This document shows, piece after piece, positions 39,456-47,721 of a DNA stretch of 64,000 bases. The notes beneath the pieces were generated by a model. That model saw only the letters and a program-made list of their open reading frames with translations. It had not been told where the DNA came from and did no database searches. A program made the translations under genes and the position numbers. The stretch is from JAUWCL01 sp964599375 (GTDB lineage Bacteria > Krumholzibacteriota > Krumholzibacteriia > Krumholzibacteriales > Krumholzibacteriaceae): NCBI GenBank assembly GCA_964599375.1, contig CAZREW010000004.1, positions 1 through 64,000 on the forward strand. The letters are read 5' to 3'. Position 1 is the stretch's first letter, and each line of letters opens with the position of its first letter.

Positions 39456-41720
39456 ATGTACCGGAAAAACACGACCTATATCGACCGCGGACGGCTGTCT
39501 GTACAGCTCTCCGCGGCCGCCTTTCTGGCGGCTACGCTCCTTTCCGCACTCCCCCCGGGGGCTTCGGGCGAGGTCTATCTCTGGCCGCTTCACGGCAACA
39601 GGCGCCTGAGCTCCAGTTTCAGCGAGTACAGGGACGGCCATTATCACGCCGGCATCGACCTTCGCTCCTATGGGGCGATCGGCCTGCCATGCCTCGCCGT
39701 ATCTGGCGGGGAGGCGGTCAGGGTGAAGGTCGGGGCAGCCGGGTACGGCAAAGCCCTCTATGTGAGGCTCGAGGACGGACGCACGGCGGTCTACGCCCAC
39801 CTGGACCAGTTCAACAGGACGGTCGATTCCATCGCCTGGCACTACAGGGTAAGTCGTGAGACGAACTGGTGCGACTTCCATCTGCCGCCGGGAACATGCG
39901 CCTTCGATGTGGGGGACACGGTCGGGTTCTCGGGAGAGACCGGTACGAGCGCTCCTCACCTTCACTTCGAGCTGCGCGATGAGGCGGAGCGGCCCCTGAA
40001 CCCCCTTATCGACATATATTCTATCCCCGACGGCTCGCCTCCGATCGTGTCGGCGCTGGAGATAATCCCGCTGGGCATCGGCAGCATGACCGAAGAAGGT
40101 CCTCTTCCAGCGGTAAGGGATTTCAGGGCGTCTGGATCGACGCGGTTCATCCTCCCCGATACGCTGCACCTGGACGGCGCGTTCGGGTTCGCGGTCTCGA
40201 CCTGGGACGAACAGGGATACGGCAGCTACAGGATGGCTCCTGTCTCCATAGAGCTGGCCGTGGACGGGCAGATGCTGTACTCGGTCAGAAACGAGGTCTT
40301 CTCCTACTCACAGGCTGATGGGGTGTCTGCCGAGTACGATGTCAGGGGCGATGGACCGGCAGCCCGCTTCATGAGGCTCTTTCCCGTCCGCGGAAGCACG
40401 CGAACCGACAGGTCCGGCCCGGGAGTGATCCATACGGGGCAGAGGAAGGACGGCATGTCTCTGCGGAAGGGGCTTCACATCGGGCTGATCACCGTCAGAG
40501 ACGCCTCCGGGAATTCATCGAGCGCCATCTTCCATTTCAGCGTGCACGACTTTCCCGTGATAAATACGGCGCGCAGGCTCGATGCGGCGCCAGAGGTAGT
40601 GATCTCGGCGGACGACCCGGACGGCGGCGATGTCCATCTCCGTCTCTCCGAGTCGTTCGATGGAGGGGATTCGTGGAACGTTCTCTTCCCCGAGCGAGAG
40701 GGGGAGTATTTCAGGGCGGCGGTGACAGACAGCGCTGGGGCGCTCTACAGGGTAGAGGCGACCGATGACGAGGGAGCTACCATCCGCAAGTGGTTCGCCT
40801 CCCCGCAGCTCTTGACCAGAAGGGACATGGCCTTCGCATCGCTTACCCCGGAAACATTCGGCGAGGGAGTATGCCTCAGGGTAAGGACCGACGCGGCGCT
40901 GGCGGCCGTGCCCGACGTGGCGGCAGGGACGGAAAGCCTTGAGGAGATCTTCCAGACAGGTATCGACGAATATGTCGCGCTCAACCGGACGGGCCCGTTC
41001 GGACCGGGCTCGACCGTCTTCACGCTCTCCGGGGTCGATTACAGGGGATTCCCGGTCCACGCCGCAAAGGCCGCCAGGATATTCACGCTCCGCTCGGGAG
41101 GAAGCGCCCGTTTCACCCTGGCCGATTCGATGGACGCCGGGATCGAGGGCCCCTCCCTGCGCCGCGCGACGCCGCTCATGGTCAGCGAGGTGCCGATGCC
41201 GGGGGCCGTCCCGGCAGGGCTTGTGCCTGCCGGCGGGCCGTTCAGCCTCGATTTCCAAAGAGAGGATCTGTCGAAACCGATGAGGCTCTACTGCGAGCCC
41301 GGCGCCAAGACGGGACTCTTCATCTGGAAGGAGGAGAAAGGCTGGAAGTGCGTCGGCGTCCCCGCGATGGAGGGAGGGTACGTATCAGTGGACAGGCCTG
41401 GCACCTACATATACCTTATCGACGGCATCCCGCCCTTGTTCGATCATGTCTCCGTTGAGAAGGGCCACGCGGAAAGCGGGTTCTTCAAGCCGTACTTCTG
41501 CTCCGTCCCGGTGACCGAGGACGGGACCGGAATAGATCCATGGGCGGCAGAGGCCCGGCTCGGCGGAGAGAGGGTGGTCTGCGAGTGGGACGAGTTCAGA
41601 AAGAGGCTCGTGATCCCCGTGCCCGCCTTCTTTCCGGCGGGGCGCACGGTCATCAGCATCGATGTCAGCGACCGCGCGGGAAACAGAAGTGTCGGCGAAT
41701 TCGGATTTGTGATAGAATAG
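39456..41720 (+). CDS. M23-family metallopeptidase with long C-terminal extension
   Basis: A 754-residue exported protein (signal segment about 12-38). The LytM/M23 domain lies at the N-terminus. RDGHYHAGID gives zinc ligands His64 and Asp68, HLDQF marks the next conserved part, and HLHFEL supplies His168 and His170. The following 560 residues are strand-rich, with Ig-like or FlgD-like patterns, and end in a FPAGRTVISIDVSDRAGN segment. Likely roles are cleavage or regulation of peptidoglycan at the cell surface. dnaE follows after 22 bases. Confidence 0.8.
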   Translation: MYRKNTTYIDRGRLSVQLSAAAFLAATLLSALPPGASGEVYLWPLHGNRRLSSSFSEYRDGHYHAGIDLRSYGAIGLPCLAVSGGEAVRVKVGAAGYGKALYVRLEDGRTAVYAHLDQFNRTVDSIAWHYRVSRETNWCDFHLPPGTCAFDVGDTVGFSGETGTSAPHLHFELRDEAERPLNPLIDIYSIPDGSPPIVSALEIIPLGIGSMTEEGPLPAVRDFRASGSTRFILPDTLHLDGAFGFAVSTWDEQGYGSYRMAPVSIELAVDGQMLYSVRNEVFSYSQADGVSAEYDVRGDGPAARFMRLFPVRGSTRTDRSGPGVIHTGQRKDGMSLRKGLHIGLITVRDASGNSSSAIFHFSVHDFPVINTARRLDAAPEVVISADDPDGGDVHLRLSESFDGGDSWNVLFPEREGEYFRAAVTDSAGALYRVEATDDEGATIRKWFASPQLLTRRDMAFASLTPETFGEGVCLRVRTDAALAAVPDVAAGTESLEEIFQTGIDEYVALNRTGPFGPGSTVFTLSGVDYRGFPVHAAKAARIFTLRSGGSARFTLADSMDAGIEGPSLRRATPLMVSEVPMPGAVPAGLVPAGGPFSLDFQREDLSKPMRLYCEPGAKTGLFIWKEEKGWKCVGVPAMEGGYVSVDRPGTYIYLIDGIPPLFDHVSVEKGHAESGFFKPYFCSVPVTEDGTGIDPWAAEARLGGERVVCEWDEFRKRLVIPVPAFFPAGRTVISIDVSDRAGNRSVGEFGFVIE

Positions 41721-41742
41721 GTGGTCGGGAGGTAGAGGCAGC

Positions 41743-44700
41743 ATGGCCGGCGCAGGATTTCTTCATCTTCACAATCATTCAGAGTACAGCCTGCTCGATG
41801 GGGCGTTCCGCATAAAGGACCTCGTGTCCACGGCCGTGGAGATGGGTATGAGCGCCGTAGCTCTCACTGACCACGGCAACCTCTTCGGGGCCATTCCCTT
41901 CTTCCGAGAGGCCAGAGCGGCCGGGATAAAGCCGATCATCGGAATGGAGACATATATCGCCAGGGGCGGCCACAAGCAGAAGACCGCCGCCAGGGGGCAG
42001 GCCAGGAACGAGCACCTCGTCCTGCTGGCGAAGAACGAGAAGGGGTACAGGAACCTGCTGGAACTCTCGTCGATAGCGTATACGGAGGGGTTCTACTACA
42101 AGCCAAGGATCGATCTCGAGCTTCTCGAGGAGAGGTCCGAGGGGCTGATCGGACTGAGCGCCTGCCTCCAGGGAAGCATACCGAGGCTGCTCAGGGATGG
42201 TCGGAGGGAAGAGGCCGCCAGGCTGGCCGGGAGGCTGGCCACGATCTTCGCGCCGGGAGATTTCTACATCGAGCTGCAGAACCACGGCATCCCCGAAGAG
42301 CTCGAGCTGATGCCGCAGCTCGTCGGGCTGGCCCGGGAGCTCGGCCTGCCTATAGTCGCGACGAACGACTGCCACTTCTGCAGGGCCGACGACCACGAGG
42401 CGCATGACGTCCTTCTCTGCCTTCAGACCGGCAAGGACATAGACGATCCGGCCAGGGGGCTGCGCTCTCACCCGGAGACGTACTTCAAGTCGCCGGCGGA
42501 GATGGAGAAGCTCTTCGCCGATTATCCGGAGGCCCTCTCCAACACGCTCGAGATCGCCGATAAATGCGAGTTCGAGCTGACCGACAGGGGGACTCAGCTC
42601 CCTGTATTCCCGATCCCCGAGCCATTCACGAGCCCCGAGGAATATCTCGGGCACCTCGTCGAGGGGTATCTCCCCGAGCGCCTCGCCGAGGTGACAGAGG
42701 AGGCGAGAGAGAGGGTCAGGTACGAGCTCGATGTGATCAACAAGATGGATTTCGCAGGTTACTTCCTCATCGTTTGGGACATCGTACACGCCGCGAAGGA
42801 GATGGGGATCCCCGTCGGGCCGGGAAGGGGATCGGCGGCGGGCAGCCTCGTCTGCTACGCGCTCGGAATCACAAACATCAACCCCCTCGATCACGGCCTG
42901 CTATTCGAAAGGTTCTTAAATCCAGAGCGTATCTCAATGCCGGATATAGATATAGATTTCTGTGACGACAAACGTCAGGAAGTCATCGACCACGTGGTCG
43001 CGAAGTACGGCAAGGAGAACGTCTGCCAGATAATCACCTTCGGGAGGATGGCCGCCAGAGCCGTAGTCAGGGATGTGGGCAGGGTCCTGAAGATCCCTTA
43101 CGGAGACGTGGACAGGCTTGCCAAACTGATACCCGGGGTTCCCGGCACGAGCCTGGCTGACGCCATCGGATCGGTCCCCGAGATCAAGGACAAATACGAG
43201 GGCGATCCCCGGACGAGGAGGCTCCTCGACCTGTCGCTCAGGCTGGAGGGCCTTGCCCGCCACGCATCGACGCATGCCGCGGGGCTTGTGATCACGCCGA
43301 CGCGGCTGGTCGACCACGTGCCACTTTACCGCTCGAGCAAGGGCGAGGTGACGACCCAGTACGAGATGAAGATCCTCGAGAGCATAGGGCTCCTTAAGAT
43401 CGACATCCTCGGGCTAAAGACCCTCTCTCACCTCGAGAAAACGCTGGCCCTGATCAAGGAGCACGAAGGAATCGAGATCGACATAGACGACGTTCCGATA
43501 GACGACGCGGAGACGTTCGAGCTCCTAAGAAAGGGGCGCACGGTGGCCCTGTTCCAGCTCGAGTCGTCCGGGATGAGGGACCTGCTTCGCAGAATAGAGC
43601 CGTCGGTATTCGGCGACATCACGGCGGTGAACGCCCTCTACAGGCCGGGCCCGCTCGGCGGCGGGGTGGTGGACGACTTCATAGAGCGCAAGCACGGCCG
43701 CAAGAAGATCGTCTACGACCACAAGCTCCTCGAGCCGATACTGAAGGAGACTTACGGCGTCATCCTCTACCAGGAGCAGGTCATGCGCATAGCGAGCGAT
43801 ATGGCCGGGTTCACGCTCGGGCAGGCCGACATACTGAGGCGCGCCATGGGAAAGAAGAAGGTCAAGGAGATGGAGAAGCAGCGCAAGGCCTTCATATCGG
43901 GGTCGGTCGAGCGCGGCATTCCGCAGAAGACCGCGAAGAAGGTCTTCGAGCTGATGGCGTTCTTCGCCGGTTACGGATTCAACAAGTCGCACTCGGCGGC
44001 GTACGCGATGGTCTCTATGCAGACCGCATACCTGAAGGCGCATCATCCGGTGGCCTTCATGGCGGCCGCGATGACCAGCGACATGGGGAACACGGACAGG
44101 CTGATCGTTCTTCTGGACGAGTGCAGAAGCCTCGGGCTGGTCGTCGACCCGCCCGACATCAATGCGGGTGGCGTCGGCTTCGGGATCTCGGCCGGGGCCA
44201 TCACCTACGGATTGGCCGCGATCAAGAACGTCGGCGAGAAGGCGATCAGGGGAATCGTGGAGGAGAGGCGCAGGAACGGCCCGTTCCGGGATCTCTTCGA
44301 TCTTTGCGACCGCATAGACCTGAGGCAGGTCAACCGGCGGGTCATGGACAACCTCGCGCAGAGCGGGGCACTCGATTCCCTGCCGGGCAACAGGGCGCAG
44401 AAGATGGCATCGCTAGACCGGGTCATTGCCGCGGCGCAGCGCAGGCAGGCCGAGAAGGACAAGGGGCAGACCCGGCTTGGCTTAGGCGAAGGCTCCCAGG
44501 GGGCCGAGACAGTGCCTCTCGACGACGTCCCGCCGTGGGACGAGAGCGAACGTCTCCACAGGGAGAAGGAATCGCTCGGGTTCTACTTCTCGGGGCACCC
44601 GCTCGACAGATACCGCGAGATACTCGGGCCGCTTCTCTCGGTCGACAGCGTCACTCTGGCGAAGAAGAAGGACAAGGAGCAGGTCGTCCTTGCCGGCATG

Positions 44701-45174
44701 GTGATAGACCAGAGAGTCATCAACGACCGCAAGGGTCAGGCTATGGCCTTTGTGCAGGTCGAGGATTTCAACGGCTCGTACGAGGTGATCGTGTTCGCAA
44801 GCTCTTTCAAGACGAGCAGAGAGAGGCTTGCCAAGGACAGCCTCGTAGTGATCCCGGGGAAGATCACGATAAGGGATGGGAGCGATACGAAGGTCATCGC
44901 GGACAAGGTATACACGATCGATGAGGCGATCAGGTACCTCACGCGCACCGTGCACTTGCGGGTCGACGGCTCGAGGCTCGGCGACGCAGAGCTCGAGGGG
45001 CTCAGAGACGCGATAGCAAAGCACTCCGGCGAGAAGTCGGTCGTGCTGCACGTGAGGCTCAATGGCGACGGGGAGAAGGCGGTAAGGCCGAGGGCGATGG
45101 GAGTATCCCCGGGGCTCGACCTGATAGGCGAACTGCAGAATATAACGGGGGTTGAACATGTGGAAGTCTCGTAA
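41743..45174 (+). CDS. dnaE: DNA polymerase III alpha subunit
   Basis: The 1143-residue replicative polymerase. An N-terminal PHP domain has FLHLHNHSEYSLLDGA (His8, His10, His12). The palm has GPGRGSAAGSLVCYALGITN and the catalytic PDIDIDF (Asp401, Asp403, Asp405). YQEQVMRIASDMAGF and GYGFNKSHSAAYAMVSMQTA lie in the fingers. An HhH region and a C-terminal OB domain (VVLAGMVIDQRVINDRKGQA) follow. Length matches the family. GGGAGGTAGAGG precedes the ATG. The barrel gene behind it overlaps by 17 bases. Confidence 0.97.
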   Translation: MAGAGFLHLHNHSEYSLLDGAFRIKDLVSTAVEMGMSAVALTDHGNLFGAIPFFREARAAGIKPIIGMETYIARGGHKQKTAARGQARNEHLVLLAKNEKGYRNLLELSSIAYTEGFYYKPRIDLELLEERSEGLIGLSACLQGSIPRLLRDGRREEAARLAGRLATIFAPGDFYIELQNHGIPEELELMPQLVGLARELGLPIVATNDCHFCRADDHEAHDVLLCLQTGKDIDDPARGLRSHPETYFKSPAEMEKLFADYPEALSNTLEIADKCEFELTDRGTQLPVFPIPEPFTSPEEYLGHLVEGYLPERLAEVTEEARERVRYELDVINKMDFAGYFLIVWDIVHAAKEMGIPVGPGRGSAAGSLVCYALGITNINPLDHGLLFERFLNPERISMPDIDIDFCDDKRQEVIDHVVAKYGKENVCQIITFGRMAARAVVRDVGRVLKIPYGDVDRLAKLIPGVPGTSLADAIGSVPEIKDKYEGDPRTRRLLDLSLRLEGLARHASTHAAGLVITPTRLVDHVPLYRSSKGEVTTQYEMKILESIGLLKIDILGLKTLSHLEKTLALIKEHEGIEIDIDDVPIDDAETFELLRKGRTVALFQLESSGMRDLLRRIEPSVFGDITAVNALYRPGPLGGGVVDDFIERKHGRKKIVYDHKLLEPILKETYGVILYQEQVMRIASDMAGFTLGQADILRRAMGKKKVKEMEKQRKAFISGSVERGIPQKTAKKVFELMAFFAGYGFNKSHSAAYAMVSMQTAYLKAHHPVAFMAAAMTSDMGNTDRLIVLLDECRSLGLVVDPPDINAGGVGFGISAGAITYGLAAIKNVGEKAIRGIVEERRRNGPFRDLFDLCDRIDLRQVNRRVMDNLAQSGALDSLPGNRAQKMASLDRVIAAAQRRQAEKDKGQTRLGLGEGSQGAETVPLDDVPPWDESERLHREKESLGFYFSGHPLDRYREILGPLLSVDSVTLAKKKDKEQVVLAGMVIDQRVINDRKGQAMAFVQVEDFNGSYEVIVFASSFKTSRERLAKDSLVVIPGKITIRDGSDTKVIADKVYTIDEAIRYLTRTVHLRVDGSRLGDAELEGLRDAIAKHSGEKSVVLHVRLNGDGEKAVRPRAMGVSPGLDLIGELQNITGVEHVEVS

Positions 45175-45931
45175 GCCGGCCTTTGTGTGCGCTATGGCTG
45201 CCGCGGCCGTGATGGCCGCGGCCGGCGGCGCGAAGGCGCAGCTGCTCGAGGATCTGAAGGTAGTCTCCACGCCGACGGCCGGCATCATCGGCCACGGTTC
45301 ATATATGTTCGAGGGAAAGATCGGGCCCGGCAACGACCTGCTCTTCGGCATGGCCGTAGGGTTCCACGACAGGCTGATGGCCGGGATGTCGTTCGGGCTC
45401 CAGAACTTCGTCGGCAGGGGGAAGATCGAGGCGAACAACCTTCCCGGATTCCTTGTCAGATTCAGGCTGATCGAGGAAGGCCTCGCAGGGCCGGCGTTCG
45501 CCATCGGAATCGACACGCAGGGAGAGGGCCGCTATGACGAAACTGACGAAAGATACGAGCGCAAGTCGCTCGGGGCATACGGAGTCGTGAGCAGGAACTT
45601 CGACGCGAGGATAAATATCGGGGTGCACGGGGGGATAAACTACTCGTTCGAAAACCGCGATGAAGGCGGGATCGATCTCTTCGCCGGCATGACTCTGACC
45701 GTCATCCCGGGGCTGACCCTCCTTCTCGATTACGAACCGTGTTTCGACGACGACGATCCCGACGTCGAGACCACGAGGACTAGGGGCCGGGGATATCTCG
45801 ACACCGGGGTCAGGTTCGACTACGGCGAGAACCTCAGGCTGCGGATGCTGTTCAAGGACCTTCTCGGCAATTATATTCCGGAGAGCGGGGTAGCCCGTTC
45901 GATAGAGATAGTCTATATCAACTGGTTCTAG
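45158..45931 (+). CDS. outer-membrane beta-barrel protein of unknown function
   Basis: A 257-residue protein with a signal peptide (cleavage after AKAQ). VVSTPTAGIIGHGSYMFEGK and LMAGMSFGLQNFVGRGKIEA mark a family of barrel proteins common in FCB-group and other diderm genomes with no established function. Alternating strands continue to a C-terminal Phe (YINWF). It overlaps dnaE by 17 bases, so translation is coupled. ATG 45158 is preferred over TTG 45152. Confidence 0.7.
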   Translation: MWKSRKPAFVCAMAAAAVMAAAGGAKAQLLEDLKVVSTPTAGIIGHGSYMFEGKIGPGNDLLFGMAVGFHDRLMAGMSFGLQNFVGRGKIEANNLPGFLVRFRLIEEGLAGPAFAIGIDTQGEGRYDETDERYERKSLGAYGVVSRNFDARINIGVHGGINYSFENRDEGGIDLFAGMTLTVIPGLTLLLDYEPCFDDDDPDVETTRTRGRGYLDTGVRFDYGENLRLRMLFKDLLGNYIPESGVARSIEIVYINWF

Positions 45932-45971
45932 GCCGGTCCCGCGGCGGCGCGGGAGTGAAAGACGTGATCCG

Positions 45972-46925
45972 ATGGAAAAGAACGACTCCAGGATCCTCGA
46001 GTTCGAGAAGCCGGTCTACGAGCTTCAGGCCAGGATCGACCGGCTGAAGAAGAACGGAGAATCCCCTGCCAGAGATATAGCGGCCCTCGAGAAGCGGCTC
46101 GCGGACCTCGAGGATAAGGTCTACAGGGACCTTGCCGCGTGGGAGCAGGTCCAGCTCGCCAGGCACCCGATGAGGCCGACTACGGTCGATTATATCAGGC
46201 TGATGTGCGATGAGTTCGAAGAGCTTCACGGCGACCGCCTCTTCAGGGACGATCCGGCCATAGTCGGCGGGATCGCGGTCATGGGGGAGCGAAAGGTCAT
46301 GGTCATAGGACACGAGAAGGGCAGGAACACGAAGGAGAGGATTACGAGGAACTTCGGGATGGCGAGCCCCGAGGGATTCAGGAAGGCGCTGCGCCTGATG
46401 AAGACCGCCGGGAAATTCGGGATTCCGGTGCTTTCGATCGTCGATACGCCCGGGGCGTATCCGGGAGTCGAGGCGGAGGAGAGGGGCCAGCCAAGGGCGA
46501 TAGCCGACAACCTGCAGCAGGTGTTCGATATAGATACCCCGATAGTGGTCGTCATCATCGGCGAAGGAGGGAGTGGCGGGGCTCTGGCCCTGGCGGTAGG
46601 CGACACGGTGATGATGCTCGAGCATTCGATCTATTCGGTGATATCTCCTGAAGGATGCGCTGCGATCCTCTGGAGCAGCAGGGAGAAGGCGCCGGACGCC
46701 GCCGAGGCCCTGCGGCTCACCGCCACGGACTGCCTCAGGCTCGGAGTGATCGACAGGATCATCGAGGAATCGAGGGGAGCGTCCCACAGGGATCCTGAGG
46801 GAACGGCCCTGAGGGTCCGCGAAGAGGTACTCAGCGAGCTGGAGAGGCTTGAGGGGTTTGACCAGGGCCGCCTTCTTGAGCGCAGGCGAGAGAAATTCTC
46901 CGAGATGGGGGCGTTCGACGAGTGA
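45972..46925 (+). CDS. accA: acetyl-CoA carboxylase carboxyltransferase subunit alpha
   Basis: A 317-residue enzyme that transfers CO2 from carboxybiotin to acetyl-CoA together with AccD. It begins with the helical FEKPVYELQARIDRLKK region. The carboxyltransferase core has GDPAIVGGIA-type and LSIVDTPGAYPGVEAEERGQ motifs, then IIGEGGSGGALALAVGDTVM and SVISPEGCAAILW. Length fits the family. accD is not adjacent. A promoter follows 33 bases downstream, so it is the likely end of the transcription unit. Confidence 0.96.
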   Translation: MEKNDSRILEFEKPVYELQARIDRLKKNGESPARDIAALEKRLADLEDKVYRDLAAWEQVQLARHPMRPTTVDYIRLMCDEFEELHGDRLFRDDPAIVGGIAVMGERKVMVIGHEKGRNTKERITRNFGMASPEGFRKALRLMKTAGKFGIPVLSIVDTPGAYPGVEAEERGQPRAIADNLQQVFDIDTPIVVVIIGEGGSGGALALAVGDTVMMLEHSIYSVISPEGCAAILWSSREKAPDAAEALRLTATDCLRLGVIDRIIEESRGASHRDPEGTALRVREEVLSELERLEGFDQGRLLERRREKFSEMGAFDE

Positions 46926-46958
46926 CGGCAGGCCGGGCAGGCCGTAAGTATTATCGGC

Positions 46959-46988
46959 TTGACCTGAATACCTGATATTCCTTATAAT
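46959..46988 (+). promoter_or_regulatory. sigma70-type promoter
   Basis: TTGACC (46959-46964) and TATAAT (46983-46988) with 18 bases between them, in the accA-trm112 intergenic region. It would start a transcript near 46995, about 120 bases before the next start codon, which leaves a long structured leader. Confidence 0.7.
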
Positions 46989-46994
46989 TAGACA

Positions 46995-47100
46995 GCCAGC
47001 TTAAGGAGCGGGGAGCAGTAGTCCCCGCTGAAAAATCGCTTCTGTGCTGCAGGTCCCTGATGGGAAGTTGGATATTTCCGTCTTTGTCAGGGATTTTTCT
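46995..47100 (+). ncRNA. structured leader or small RNA with terminator-like end
   Basis: The predicted transcript contains a perfect eight-base stem AGCGGGGA/TCCCCGCT (47007-47014 with 47022-47029) around a GCAGTAG loop. A second structure, TCCCTGA/TCAGGGA (47054-47060 with 47087-47093), encloses GGAA/TTCC and is followed directly by TTTTTCT. This may be an attenuator in front of the Trm112-like gene or a separate RNA of about 105 bases. I do not recognise a known riboswitch or RNA class. Confidence 0.45.
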
Positions 47101-47116
47101 TTGAGGGGAAAGTACG

Positions 47117-47287
47117 ATGATCAGACAGGATCTTCTGGATATCCTGGCATGTCCGCGTTGCAAGGAGAAGGTCATCCTCAGCGACGACGGATCGTGGCTT
47201 GTCTGCGAAAGCTGCGCAGTGAGATATCCAATTGAAGAGGATATTCCGATAATGCTCATAGAGCGCGCGGAATCTCTCGAAGGCTGA
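47117..47287 (+). CDS. Trm112-family zinc-ribbon protein
   Basis: A 56-residue protein. LLDILACPRCKEKVILSDDG and LVCESCAVRYPIEEDIPIML follow the bacterial Trm112/YcaR pattern, with CxxC (Cys12, Cys15) and a second Cys pair (CESC, about Cys30 and Cys33) for zinc. Eukaryotic and archaeal Trm112 activate methyltransferases; bacterial homologues have a less certain role. GAGGGGAAAG precedes ATG 47117. The gene is short but complete. Confidence 0.88.
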   Translation: MIRQDLLDILACPRCKEKVILSDDGSWLVCESCAVRYPIEEDIPIMLIERAESLEG

Positions 47288-47310
47288 TTTCCCCCGCGGA
47301 GGCACAGTCC

Positions 47311-47721
47311 GTGAGCGTGTTCACCCATTTTGCCGCCGGGGCTCTGGCCGGCTCTCTCATACCGAATCCGATCGCGGCCCCGTTCATCGGCCTCGGCAGC
47401 CACCTGCTGCTAGATGTGATCCCGCACAGGGATTTCGAAGACTACCGTCTCGAGATAGCGCTCTGGATAGTCGCGATGATCGTGCTTTTCGCCGGAGGCG
47501 CTTACACGGCTTCGATAGTTCTATGCGGGCTTTTCGCGGTGCTGCCCGATCTGGAGAACCTTCTCTGGAAGACCGGCAGGATACGTGACGAGCAGAAGAT
47601 ATTCCCCGGGCACAGGAAGGGGTTTATCAAGCACGGAAGAGAGACCGGCGCATGGAGCATCGTACTGCAGATCGCTTTCACCGCCGTCGCCATAGCGTGG
47701 GTCATCAGGAGGAACGGATGA
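47311..47721 (+). CDS. YdjM-like membrane-bound putative metal-dependent hydrolase
   Basis: A 136-residue protein starting with GTG. THFAAGALAGSLIPNPI and HLLLDVIPHRDF near residues 30-42, then a late HRKGFIKHGRETGAWSI segment, give the His/Asp pattern of the YdjM/LexA-regulated membrane-bound hydrolase family. Three to four helices are predicted. The gene overlaps the next by four bases (ATGA), suggesting coupled translation with the C25 peptidase. Confidence 0.6.
   Translation: MSVFTHFAAGALAGSLIPNPIAAPFIGLGSHLLLDVIPHRDFEDYRLEIALWIVAMIVLFAGGAYTASIVLCGLFAVLPDLENLLWKTGRIRDEQKIFPGHRKGFIKHGRETGAWSIVLQIAFTAVAIAWVIRRNG

Noticed and set aside
47007..47029. Known riboswitch in the leader of the Trm112-like gene
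   Set aside because: The stem-loop sequences do not show the conserved cores of TPP, SAM, cobalamin, preQ1, fluoride or cyclic-di-GMP classes as far as I can tell by eye.
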